Shown here piece after piece: positions 50,935-59,112 of a stretch of 59,112 nt of DNA. Location of the stretch: IMG/VR virus record IMGVR_UViG_3300047564_002154, positions 1 through 59,112 of that record. The stretch is one strand, 5' to 3'. A program made the position numbers and the translations under genes. Positions within the stretch are counted from its first letter, which is position 1; every line of letters begins with the position of its first letter. The DNA comes from a virus. The notes below the pieces were generated by a model. It was given only the letters and a program-made list of their open reading frames with translations, searched no databases and was not told the origin of the DNA.

Positions 50935-51632
50935 TAGAATTTTAACACTCCAGGAAGATTAGATATATTATAAGTGGGGGCAGAACCAGTTACAAAATTT
51001 CCTGCTCTTACACCAAGCGTGTTGTTTAATGTTTCTTGAAAACCAGTAAAATTTGTCATCATAGTATCATACCAAATAATTGGAATTTTTTGTTTATCAG
51101 CCAATGCTGTTATCGGCTGAGAAGTCCAAAATTTGTACTGCATTCCAACAGAAAGTTTCATAATATCTTTGTTATTGTGATCTAATTGTATAGAGCCAAT
51201 ATTCTTCGGATAACATTCGTGGAGAGTCACCTCATAACGAGTTTTATCAGTTAAATCTTGAACCTCAATGGTCATGTTTGTTATGTATTTATTGTAATAA
51301 TTATAAGTTCTTGTTAATGGATTTGAAATAACATTTTGCCAATTGTCAAATAATCCCTTAACTTTCATCTCAGTGTCTACATAAAATGACATTGTAATAT
51401 TGTCGTAAAGTCTTTCGTACGGAACTTCGCGAAATTCTCCAAATGATCTGTTCTGAACCGTGGAAAAATTACAACCAGGAAGTTGAACTTGATCACAAAA
51501 AAGCATAATTTTTTGTAGAGAAGCCGGTGATACACCAACCGGTGGTCGGAACATAACTGCATATCTGTTTGTTCTGGCCAGACCTCCAGATTTAACCTGA
51601 GAAATAAACTCTTGTATAGATTTAAGTGCCAT
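50934..51632 (-). CDS. gp54/gp19-like tail tube or tube initiator protein
   Basis: 232 aa: GGLARTNRYAVMFRPP, FCDQVQLPGCNFSTVQ, GEFREVPYERLYDNITMSFY and NYYNKYITNMTIEVQDL; the tail-tube fold shared by gp19, gp48 and gp54. Near gp48 and gp53, and single, so gp54 (tail tube initiator) is the best guess; gp19 is not excluded. Confidence 0.68.
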   Translation of the reverse strand: MALKSIQEFISQVKSGGLARTNRYAVMFRPPVGVSPASLQKIMLFCDQVQLPGCNFSTVQNRSFGEFREVPYERLYDNITMSFYVDTEMKVKGLFDNWQNVISNPLTRTYNYYNKYITNMTIEVQDLTDKTRYEVTLHECYPKNIGSIQLDHNNKDIMKLSVGMQYKFWTSQPITALADKQKIPIIWYDTMMTNFTGFQETLNNTLGVRAGNFVTGSAPTYNISNLPGVLKF

Positions 51633-51633
51633 A

Positions 51634-52236
51634 TTATGTTCTTCTAATTATTTTCTGAGACTCTGCCCAGACTTCTTGTTTACTGGCTCCCACAAACTGT
51701 TCGACGGGGAGTAACATAGCAGTCGCCCAATCTGCCGAATCGATCTTGCGGAAGGGGGATCTAACGTGCCCAAGTAGATAGTGTTTCACGCACGGCTTTG
51801 CTGGCGCGAAACGGGAAATACCATCAATAATTTGCCATGAGTATTTTAACCTGGTCAACTCGTCCATACGATTGTTAGATTTAAACACCATAAGAGCATC
51901 CAGCAACTTAATCCTAAAATGGTATGGGAGATAATGCATATTTAACCCCATAAAACCATCTGGCGTTTTACTAAAAGGGAACACTAAAGGAAATCTGTCA
52001 TAATATGGCAATTCTTTTTTCATCTTAGGTTCATACATGAACATGTAACAATGTCCAGGCTGAATCCTAGTGACGTTGGAGCTAGTGTCACCAGACATCA
52101 CTTTATTTGGGGTGATGTTTTGTTTAGTTAGTAGAATGACCTGTTGCTCGAACCAACCTTTAGACTTTTTAACTGCTGTCGCCAAGTCGTATTTGTTTCG
52201 TTCGAACACTTCCAGCATTGTTTCTTTTTTAGCCAT
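51634..52236 (-). CDS. conserved T4-like structural protein
   Basis: 200 aa: GHCYMFMYEPKMKKELPYYDRFPLVFPF, GLNMHYLPYHFRIKLLDALM, RLKYSWQIIDGISRF and SPFRKIDSADWATAMLLPVE. Strongly conserved, from memory, in cyanophage-like T4 relatives, where it is called structural. I cannot assign a T4 gene number. Lies between the gp4-like and tube genes. Confidence 0.66.
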   Translation of the reverse strand: MAKKETMLEVFERNKYDLATAVKKSKGWFEQQVILLTKQNITPNKVMSGDTSSNVTRIQPGHCYMFMYEPKMKKELPYYDRFPLVFPFSKTPDGFMGLNMHYLPYHFRIKLLDALMVFKSNNRMDELTRLKYSWQIIDGISRFAPAKPCVKHYLLGHVRSPFRKIDSADWATAMLLPVEQFVGASKQEVWAESQKIIRRT

Positions 52237-52245
52237 ATTAGTTAT

Positions 52246-52674
52246 TTAGGACTTAATTCCCAATTCTCGTTCTGTGATAATTTTGAACTCCCAACCACGA
52301 TCTTTAGCGTATTCAGTTGCAGCCTTCCATTTAGCTTGGTTCTTCATGAATGTTAAAGATTCTGTTAGGTATCTTTTCGTCTTTTTTCCAGGATACACTG
52401 GCGGTTGAGTTTGATATTCAGGTTTAACTTCAACAAGATAGGTTTTACCTGTGGAAACTGTGATTTTAAAGTCTACAAAGTAACGATGAATATAATTATC
52501 CGTCGGGCATCTATATGGGATTATGGTTTCCTCTGAACTCCATCTCACAACGCTTGAATTCTTGTCGCACCAATTTGCAAACATAGTTTCCCATGACGAC
52601 CGCATAATGATATTAGTGGGGTCGCCAGCATATTTCTCTGGAAATGTAGGGATAAACTTTCTTTTATGGAGCAT
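52246..52674 (-). CDS. 4: gp4-like head completion nuclease
   Basis: 142 aa: KYAGDPTNIIMRSSWETMFANWCD, VVRWSSEETIIPYRC, RYFVDFKI and KTYLVEVKPEYQ: the E...D...ExK pattern of the TnsA-like nuclease fold of T4 gp4 (gp50), needed to complete heads. First gene of the leftward unit; CATAAATA boxes face both ways near 52675. Confidence 0.8.
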   Translation of the reverse strand: MLHKRKFIPTFPEKYAGDPTNIIMRSSWETMFANWCDKNSSVVRWSSEETIIPYRCPTDNYIHRYFVDFKITVSTGKTYLVEVKPEYQTQPPVYPGKKTKRYLTESLTFMKNQAKWKAATEYAKDRGWEFKIITERELGIKS

Positions 52675-52679
52675 AAATA
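52672..52679 (+). promoter_or_regulatory. late-promoter-like box CATAAATA
   Basis: In the divergent gap between gp4 and gp48. It differs from the T4 late consensus at one base and lies about 45 bases before the gp48 start, which has GGTAAGGG. Confidence 0.42.
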
Positions 52680-52724
52680 ACTAATTAGGAATAAAACCAC
52701 TCTTATTTAGGGTAAGGGATTAAA

Positions 52725-53861
52725 ATGTCAAGAATTTCAGATACGTGGGACTCGAATAAAACGGGTGCTTCTCAGACCATTAAAAATTGGTCAGAGACGT
52801 CTACGTTGAATAAAAATATTAGAGACGACGCTGTTTCGTACAAACAAGCAGACGGAAAATATGGCACAGGGCAGTACAAAGTTAGTAATCATTCATACCC
52901 TATAGATCTCATGTCATCAGATGGTCGTTATGGTGGAAACTATGTTATTTTTTATATTAATATTGCCATAGATTCTAAACTTAAAATACCAGAAGCAAAC
53001 TTAGTAGCAGTAAATGACGTTCCTGTTAGAGATCGTGGAGAATTAATCGCTCAAAATTTAAGCGAGTCTCAAACAGTAGTATCGCAAGCAGCTATAGGCG
53101 CTGGTGGAACAGTAGTTAGTAAATTTTTAGGAGTTGGTGGTCCAGGCGCAGGTTTAGCTGCGCTCGCTACAGTAGGCGCAGCAGCCGTGGCAAGCGTTGG
53201 TGCTTCTGCTTCTCGTCAACAAAGACGATTAAAAACTGCAATCGCGTTACACGTACCAAATCAACTTTCTATTCGTTATGGTATGCAATGGTCTGAGGAA
53301 GACACATTTGCTTTAGCATCCGCTAGTGCAGCATCATCTGAAATTGCTAAATCAGTTCAAAATAAAGACGTTAAAAATGTATCAGATTTAGCTAAAACTA
53401 TTGCGGCTCAAATAGCTCTGTCTAAAGGACCAATGGCTGGTGGCTTATCTGCTGCAACTGGTTTAGCGGCTAATCCTCGTAAAGAACAGGTGTTTAAGGG
53501 TGTTGATTTTAGAACGTTTCAGTTTGATTATCAATTTTTTCCACGCGATGTAGACGAAGCCAACAATGTATTGAGAATTATTGAAGAATTTAAGGTTCAT
53601 ATGCACCCAGAATTTAAGGACAACAATAATTTTCTTTATATCTATCCTTCTGAATTTGATATTTCATATTTTCAAGGCGGGACAGAAAACTTAAATCTAC
53701 ATCGCCACACATCGTGCGTGTTGACCGAAATGAACATTAATTACACACCGAATGGCGCATTCACGACTTTCCCGAATGGTATGCCTACTCAGATTAATGT
53801 TACAATGAACTTTAGAGAACTGGGTCTTCTTACAAAACAAAAAGTTATGGATGGTCTATAA
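52725..53861 (+). CDS. 48: gp48-like baseplate tail tube cap
   Basis: 378 aa. VIFYINIAIDSKLKIPE, an Ala/Gly-rich stretch (about 125-165), ALHVPNQLSIRYGMQWSEED, then FRTFQFDYQFFPRDVDEANNVLRIIEEFK, FLYIYPSEFDI and CVLTEMNINYTPNGAFTTF, the tube-fold C-terminus of gp48 in cyanophage-like relatives. It caps the baseplate where the tube starts. First gene of the rightward baseplate operon. Confidence 0.84.
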   Translation: MSRISDTWDSNKTGASQTIKNWSETSTLNKNIRDDAVSYKQADGKYGTGQYKVSNHSYPIDLMSSDGRYGGNYVIFYINIAIDSKLKIPEANLVAVNDVPVRDRGELIAQNLSESQTVVSQAAIGAGGTVVSKFLGVGGPGAGLAALATVGAAAVASVGASASRQQRRLKTAIALHVPNQLSIRYGMQWSEEDTFALASASAASSEIAKSVQNKDVKNVSDLAKTIAAQIALSKGPMAGGLSAATGLAANPRKEQVFKGVDFRTFQFDYQFFPRDVDEANNVLRIIEEFKVHMHPEFKDNNNFLYIYPSEFDISYFQGGTENLNLHRHTSCVLTEMNINYTPNGAFTTFPNGMPTQINVTMNFRELGLLTKQKVMDGL

Positions 53862-54592
53862 TGTACTTCAAAGAATTTCCAAAATTCTTATACGACTTCA
53901 AATACGGAGATCGTGACACAAGAACATCTGTTGTGACAGACATCACTCGAAATATTCGTGTTCGTAAAGAAATTTTAGAAAATATAACTCTTTATGACCA
54001 ATATGATATTGTTGATGGCGAAACTCCAGAAATTATTGCTGAAAAAATTTATGGTAATCCAGAGTATCACTGGATTATAATGATAGCTAATGGAAGATAT
54101 GACTATGTCTCTGATTTTCCATTAACAGATGATGTGCTTCAGCGGGTGTGTGTTGCTACATATAATAAAGAACTAACTGGTACGTGGTCATATTCTGGTA
54201 ATATTATCACCGTAACAAGTCCATACCACGGAATTCAAGTTTCTCCGACCACAACTGTTACTATAACTGGCGCTCTCGCTACAACAAACGCGCCAAATGG
54301 AACGTATATTGTATCTACAGTCGTCGACGAAAATACATTTCGATTCACGGTCAACAGTATTCCTACTGGAACAGCTAGTGGTTCGCTAAAAATAAAAACT
54401 AATGGTAAAGAAAATTATATCCATCATTATGAACGAGAAGATGGATTAAAAGTGAATTCAGATTACCCTGGAGCATTTCCTGTTACCAATTTAGTGTTTT
54501 CCCAGCTAGAAAATGAAAAGAAACGAAGAATAAAAATAATATCGCCGGATTTATTGTCAATCATTTTAAAACAATATAAAGATCTATTATAA
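53861..54592 (+). CDS. 53: gp53-like baseplate wedge protein with inserted domain
   Basis: 243 aa. N-terminus YFKEFPKFLYDFKYGDRDT, DQYDIVDGETPEIIAEKIYGNPEYHWIIMIAN (the LysM-like part of gp53). Residues about 105-180 are an inserted beta domain (GNIITVTSPYHGIQVSPTTT, NGTYIVSTVVDENTF) not found in T4. Then YPGAFPVTNLVFSQLENEKKRRIKI. TAATG coupled. Confidence 0.82.
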   Translation: MYFKEFPKFLYDFKYGDRDTRTSVVTDITRNIRVRKEILENITLYDQYDIVDGETPEIIAEKIYGNPEYHWIIMIANGRYDYVSDFPLTDDVLQRVCVATYNKELTGTWSYSGNIITVTSPYHGIQVSPTTTVTITGALATTNAPNGTYIVSTVVDENTFRFTVNSIPTGTASGSLKIKTNGKENYIHHYEREDGLKVNSDYPGAFPVTNLVFSQLENEKKRRIKIISPDLLSIILKQYKDLL

Positions 54593-55869
54593 TGCAGTCT
54601 AAAGAGCAGTTAAGATTTGCTGGAGATGTTAACATCGACCGGGTGCAGATAATTACCCAGAAAGGGTTTTATCAAGACGTCACCGCACAAATGTTAACTA
54701 TACAGTTTTATGAAGATTTATTCTCACCATTTATATCCGGCAGTATTATATTGAGAGAATCTTTGGACTTGGTTAATCTATTCCCACTTATTGGTGAGGA
54801 ATATATTAATGTAGACATTTCAACTCCAACGATAAAAGAATCTGCTATTAAAGGTAAATATTACATTTACAAGATGTCTGATAGAGAAATACTGGGCGAT
54901 CGAAATGTAGTCTATCAGTTGCATTTTATTTCCGTTGAGGCGATAACAGATCTGAATAAAAAGATTAGCAGAACATTTGGTAATAAAGTTTCCGAATTGG
55001 TTGAACCATTTATTAAAGATAAAACTCTAGGATTAGAATCTGAAAAATCAGTAGTAGTAGAAGCGACCAACAATAACATTAAATACATTTCAAATTATTG
55101 GTCGCCAGTTAAAAATTTATTGTTTTTAACTGAAAACGCGCTCAACACGAACGGAACTCCAAATTATGTTTTTTTTGAAAACCGTGATGGGTTTTATTTT
55201 GTTAGTTTAGAAACGCTATACCAAAATGGAGTCAAACAAGAGTTTGTTTATGACAAATTCGTTCGCGATAGAACAGCAGCGGGAGACGTTCGAAATATAC
55301 CTGAAGAATATAAAAGAATTTTAGAAATAAACATTCCAGTGGCATACGATTACATGGATAGAATTAGATCGGGTATGTTAGCGTCCAGACAGGTTTCTTA
55401 TGATGTAGTTAAGAAGACATATTCAGCTAAAAATTATAATGCTGTTGATAGGTTTGAAACACAAAAACACCTTAATACATATTCAATAAACTCAAACTCT
55501 GCAATATTCCGTGCAAATTCTTTAATCATTAATTTTCCAAAACATTATGGGAATTTTAATGGTTTTGGAGACGTTACCAATTCTAAATTTAATCAAGAAC
55601 GAATCTCTACTATGAAGTTGGCGGAATCTAATAAAATCAGTATAACAGTCCCTGGAAGAACTGATTACACTGTTGGGCAAAAGGTTAAAGTGGCATTAAA
55701 TAGAATGGAACCTATGTCTGAAAAAGATGATGACATGACTGATAAAATATTTTCAGGTAATTATTTAATTTCAGCTATTAATCATTATATTGATAAAGAA
55801 AAGCATGAGTGTTATATGGAATTGATTAAAGAATCTTCTATGATGGACATGAACAGAGGGAAAAAATGA
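54592..55869 (+). CDS. 27: gp27-like baseplate hub protein
   Basis: 425 aa. DVNIDRVQIITQKGFYQDVT, LFSPFISGSIILRES, IYKMSDREILGDRNVVYQLHF, TISVPGRTD-like KISITVPGRTDYTVGQKV and SAINHYIDKEKHECYMEL fit the hub (gpD/gp27) fold, a trimer that links tube and spike. The gp5-like gene overlaps by 4 bases, as hub and spike genes often do. Confidence 0.8.
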   Translation: MQSKEQLRFAGDVNIDRVQIITQKGFYQDVTAQMLTIQFYEDLFSPFISGSIILRESLDLVNLFPLIGEEYINVDISTPTIKESAIKGKYYIYKMSDREILGDRNVVYQLHFISVEAITDLNKKISRTFGNKVSELVEPFIKDKTLGLESEKSVVVEATNNNIKYISNYWSPVKNLLFLTENALNTNGTPNYVFFENRDGFYFVSLETLYQNGVKQEFVYDKFVRDRTAAGDVRNIPEEYKRILEINIPVAYDYMDRIRSGMLASRQVSYDVVKKTYSAKNYNAVDRFETQKHLNTYSINSNSAIFRANSLIINFPKHYGNFNGFGDVTNSKFNQERISTMKLAESNKISITVPGRTDYTVGQKVKVALNRMEPMSEKDDDMTDKIFSGNYLISAINHYIDKEKHECYMELIKESSMMDMNRGKK

Positions 55870-58800
55870 ATTTTTATTATGGCGTCGTAGAAAACAGACA
55901 AGACCCTCTACGACTCGGTCGCTGCCAAGTTCGCGTGGTGGGATTGCACACCCACGATAAATCTACGCTACCAACTGCAGATCTGCCATGGTCTATGCCA
56001 TTACAGCCAGTCACTTCTGCAGCAATGAATGGTATTGGATACGCTCCGCTTGGTCCAGTTGAAGGTACTACGGTAGTTATAATGTTTGCTGATGCAGATC
56101 AACAGCAACCAATTATGTTGGGAACAGTTGGTGGTATTCCAAATCAACCGGCTCCTATCGATTCAGATGATAATGCGCCAATACCTGTTTCTAGCAAAAC
56201 GTCCGACATAATATTAAGGACTGTTCCAGGACCAACGACTGGAAGAATTTTAACTTTTTATGACCCAGAAACAAATAAAACTAATTTAACTTCTGAGTTA
56301 AAGGCTAACATGCGAGTTATTGGGTTTGAATTGCCCAAAGAAACTTTCATCGTTTCCATTAACAGCGCAACACAAATAACCATTAGTAATGCAGTCACGA
56401 ATTATGGCGAGAATATATTAACGTTTGAAGACCCACCAACTAATTTAGAGTTTTTAAACTCAACGAAAAATAGATTAGTTGATAGTTCTGGTAATCCAGT
56501 AACATCAGGATCAGGGGAACCTATTGTTACTGATTCTGGTACATCTACCGTAAAATCTTCTCCTGCTAACGATTCTATCCCAACCAGCCCACCACCAAAA
56601 TCATCACCAAATGCAGCCAAATCAGAACAAGGTATTAAAGCATTAATCGCTGCTTGCGATAAAGTTGGTTTAAAGACTAAAGAACAGAAGTGTGCATTGT
56701 TGGGCATCGTAGGGGGAGAATGTCGCTGGATTCCGCAGTTAGAATCTTTTACTTATTCACCAGCCCGTTTAAAAGAAATATACTCTTTTGCAACGCCAGA
56801 AGATATTGAGAAATATTCGTACGCATCCCGCAAAGGTATTACTCGTGAACAATTTTTTTCTTGGGCATATGGCACAACCAAACGCGGCAAAGGTTTCTTA
56901 GGTAATCAATCAGACGCCGACGGTGGAAAATATTTTGGTCGTGGATTTATTCAGCTAACTGGTCGAGGAAATTATACTCGCTATCAGAAGCTAGCTAATC
57001 AGATGGGATTAAACATAGACATTGTGAATAATCCAGATTCTATTGATGATGATATAAATGTGTCTGCACTGATTGCAGCGTTATTTATCAAAGACCTAGT
57101 TAAAAAAGTTCCTGAATCTGCGCATCCTGCATATTTTCTGGCAGCTAAGAAAGCGGTCGGTGTCAATTCTGCAAATATCGCTGCATTAAAACAATCTTAT
57201 TATGAATATTTCTACGGAAAACCAGGAACTGGTGGAGAAGAAAAAGACGCAGCACCACCAGTTGCTGAACCCCCCAAAGATGGCGATATCAATATTCCAG
57301 GTCCATCTCAAAAATCTATTGAAACTGGATCGTTTACTACAGGGTTCCGAGATCCAAATAACAAATATCCATTAAAAGAATATATTGGTGAACCAGACAC
57401 TAATAGATTATCTCGTGGGGTCATTGAAGGGACCATCGTTAAAAAGAAGGACGCCAACCGCGCAAGGGCGATACCTAAAGCGTTGGATCTTGGTTCTTGG
57501 GATCAACCAGAAACGGTGTATGGAGCAAAATACCCATTTAATAAAGTTTTTGAAACAGAATCTGGGCACGTTCAAGAGTTTGATGACACTCCAGGATATG
57601 AAAGAATTAATACATATCATCGTTCTGGAACATTCACAGAAATTGATCCAAACGGCGTGCAGGTTAACTATATTGTCGGTGATAATTTTACTATTATAGA
57701 AAAGAACGGATGCATTAGCGTCAGGGGTGAATGTAACATCACCGTTGATGGTAATACTAACATTTACGCCAGAACAGACGCCAATATTCAAGTTGAACAG
57801 AATGCCACAATTAAAGTGGGTAACAATGCTGATGTTGGCATAGCAACTGACTTGACGCTGGCAGTCGGTGGAGATATGAAAGTAAAAGTTGCTGGTGAAT
57901 TGTCTATTGATGCTGGCGCTATTGGCATTAAATCTCAAGCTGGATTAGATATACAAGCTGCTGCGGGATTTTCTGCGAAAGGATCTACTATCAACGTGGA
58001 AGCAGAAGGTGAAGCAAATTATCTATCTGGCGCATCAACCAGAATGGATTATTCTGAGGGGCATTTTGGTAATGGCGCTGCTGGAGCGAATGCCGTTGAA
58101 GGTGTTCCATTAACACCGCCACCGGCAGGTAATCCTGTTAATCCTGTTGTTCCATACGCAGTTCCACCAGAAAGAGAGTTTGAAGAAAAAACTATTGCTG
58201 AAACTCCAGAAGATTTTGATACACCAGAAGGAAGACGCGCCACAGCTGAACAGATCAGAACAGAAGGTGTTATTGGCGCACCAGCGCCAGTTGCTGAAGA
58301 AGAAGCACCAAAACCAACTGGAGCAAAAGCTGCAACAGAAGTACCGGTAGATTGTAAAATTATCTACACGACTAAAGAGTTTACCCACGATTATCGTTTA
58401 TCCAAAAACTTTACTGTCGGCATGCTAATTAAAAATCACACATTACATAAATTAGTAGATCAGACGCTAAAAGAATCTGCTGCTGCTGGAGGTGGTACGC
58501 GCCTTTACACAGTTGGGGAAATTGTTTGTAATATGGCGCAGTTAGCGCAAAACTTACTAGAACCAGCATTGGAAGTTCTTCCTGGCGGTATCGGTGGATA
58601 TAAAAAGCAGTGGCAAATTAATTCTGGATATCGGTTGAGGGGTGCTATCGGCGCGATAGAGTCTGCCACATCAGATCATCCAAAGGGACGCGCAGTAGAT
58701 ATAGGAATTTTGCTGCCAGATAGAATTGGTAAAACGTATGAGTATATTCAAAAATTAGAAAAAATTATTCCATATGACCAATTAATTCTAGAGTATCGTT

Positions 58801-58937
58801 ACTCCTCATCTGTTTGGATCCATGCATCATATAACGCGAAAACATCGCGCAGAAGGGCGTTTACAATGGTTAACGATGCGCCATATAAACAATCAGGATT
58901 CGTTTTATTAAACAACATTCCTCCGAAAGCTGCATAA
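55866..58937 (+). CDS. 5: gp5-like tail spike with GH19 and M15 lytic domains
   Basis: 1023 aa. OB-fold (about 1-100: YGVVENRQDPLRLGRCQVRV, PLGPVEGTTVVIMF); linker; GH19 lysozyme-like domain (about 257-460: LLGIVGGECRW with the likely catalytic Glu, YFGRGFIQLTGRGNYT); gp5C-type triple beta-helix (about 595-730: alternating N, V, G repeats such as ITVDGNTNIY); Pro/Glu-rich linker; C-terminal M15 peptidase-like domain (about 850-1010: SGYRL, SDHPKGRAVDIG, WIHASYN). It would pierce the outer membrane and cut both sugar and peptide bonds. Confidence 0.86.
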   Translation: MNFYYGVVENRQDPLRLGRCQVRVVGLHTHDKSTLPTADLPWSMPLQPVTSAAMNGIGYAPLGPVEGTTVVIMFADADQQQPIMLGTVGGIPNQPAPIDSDDNAPIPVSSKTSDIILRTVPGPTTGRILTFYDPETNKTNLTSELKANMRVIGFELPKETFIVSINSATQITISNAVTNYGENILTFEDPPTNLEFLNSTKNRLVDSSGNPVTSGSGEPIVTDSGTSTVKSSPANDSIPTSPPPKSSPNAAKSEQGIKALIAACDKVGLKTKEQKCALLGIVGGECRWIPQLESFTYSPARLKEIYSFATPEDIEKYSYASRKGITREQFFSWAYGTTKRGKGFLGNQSDADGGKYFGRGFIQLTGRGNYTRYQKLANQMGLNIDIVNNPDSIDDDINVSALIAALFIKDLVKKVPESAHPAYFLAAKKAVGVNSANIAALKQSYYEYFYGKPGTGGEEKDAAPPVAEPPKDGDINIPGPSQKSIETGSFTTGFRDPNNKYPLKEYIGEPDTNRLSRGVIEGTIVKKKDANRARAIPKALDLGSWDQPETVYGAKYPFNKVFETESGHVQEFDDTPGYERINTYHRSGTFTEIDPNGVQVNYIVGDNFTIIEKNGCISVRGECNITVDGNTNIYARTDANIQVEQNATIKVGNNADVGIATDLTLAVGGDMKVKVAGELSIDAGAIGIKSQAGLDIQAAAGFSAKGSTINVEAEGEANYLSGASTRMDYSEGHFGNGAAGANAVEGVPLTPPPAGNPVNPVVPYAVPPEREFEEKTIAETPEDFDTPEGRRATAEQIRTEGVIGAPAPVAEEEAPKPTGAKAATEVPVDCKIIYTTKEFTHDYRLSKNFTVGMLIKNHTLHKLVDQTLKESAAAGGGTRLYTVGEIVCNMAQLAQNLLEPALEVLPGGIGGYKKQWQINSGYRLRGAIGAIESATSDHPKGRAVDIGILLPDRIGKTYEYIQKLEKIIPYDQLILEYRYSSSVWIHASYNAKTSRRRAFTMVNDAPYKQSGFVLLNNIPPKAA

Positions 58938-59112
58938 TGTGGAATCCTGATAATTCTTTATTGGCGACTACGGAGGAGCTACAAAATTTATTTTTTATAA
59001 TAGATTATACATCAGAAACTCCAGAAACCGTTGCTATAGTGACGGTGACAGCCAATCAACAATTTGAGGGGAACTTAGACACAACAGAAAACATTATTAG
59101 TGGATATTATTC
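58937..59112 (+). CDS. truncated gene at window end
   Basis: Starts at ATG 58937 in TAATG overlap with the spike gene and runs off the end (58 codons). MWNPDNSLLATTEELQNLFF; the next baseplate protein is expected here, but the part seen is too short to name. Confidence 0.5.
   Translation, partial: MWNPDNSLLATTEELQNLFFIIDYTSETPETVAIVTVTANQQFEGNLDTTENIISGYY

Noticed and set aside
57408-57938. 176-codon minus-strand frame
   Set aside because: Antisense to the beta-helix part of the spike; its Asn/Ile/Cys bias comes from the repeats.

Overview
The window is part of the genome of a T4-like myovirus. This is inferred from core genes seen as ORFs: an RNase H-type 5' exonuclease, a DsbA-like late transcription factor, dCMP deaminase, a gp33-like coactivator, gp59 helicase loader, gp32 ssDNA-binding protein, the gp26/gp51 pair, gp16 small terminase, gp4 head completion nuclease, gp48, gp53, a gp27-like hub protein and a gp5-like spike. 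The versions resemble those of the divergent T4-like branch (cyanophage and aquatic types) more than T4 itself. DUF2591/NinX, DUF3135, HTPGP-type and FAELIVREC-type accessory genes are common in phages of Proteobacteria, so a beta- or gammaproteobacterial host is likely, but nothing seen names it.

Layout. 1-5.0 kb: small accessory genes, dsbA-like, a 370-aa conserved protein, NinX, rnh, dCMP deaminase. 5.0-12.8 kb: an array of 23 tRNA genes interleaved with structured non-coding RNAs, tRNA fragments, two HNH homing endonucleases, a metallophosphoesterase gene damaged by one of them, and an AdoMet-decarboxylase-like gene. 12.8-17.8 kb: an RNase H-like protein, a GIY-YIG/Seg-like endonuclease, a DraRnl-type RNA ligase, a Gly-rich protein, a collagen-like fibre and a self-contained ncRNA gene. 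17.8-22.3 kb: tightly packed small genes, several membrane proteins and a GGQ release-factor-like protein. 22.3-31.1 kb: small-gene cassettes, each behind a near-identical sigma70-type promoter (TTGCCTTTAATTGCAA spacer core) with one of a few stereotyped leaders. 31.1-38 kb: overlapping small genes including much of a ten-member paralogous family. 38-47.4 kb: nucleotide metabolism, PhoH, GH19 endolysin, PD-(D/E)XK nuclease, SleB-like hydrolase, ClpP-like protease, then gp33, gp59 and gp32. 47.4-52.7 kb on the minus strand: tail and head assembly genes and a holin. 52.7 kb to the end on the plus strand: gp48, gp53, gp27-like and gp5-like baseplate genes and one truncated gene.

How it works together (inference): early and middle genes lie behind host-type TTGNNN-17-TATAAT promoters. 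Structural genes and the homing endonuclease genes carry T4-late-like TATAAATA boxes, in keeping with the DsbA-like and gp33-like proteins. The tRNA array, RNA ligase and GGQ protein point to strong investment in translation and RNA repair. Lysis could use the GTA-type holin with the GH19 endolysin and possibly the exported SleB-like enzyme.

Most interesting: (1) the promoter-cassette array; (2) two genes, rnh and the SleB-like gene, whose best starts are AUU behind good ribosome binding sites; (3) several non-tRNA structured RNAs in the tRNA array, two sharing a 16-bp closing stem that overlaps the CCA end of a tRNA; (4) a metallophosphoesterase gene with a duplicated 5' end across an HNH gene and a +1 frameshift; (5) a probable -1 frameshift on a T8 run joining gp26 to gp51. 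All calls are from reading the sequence; no database search was run.
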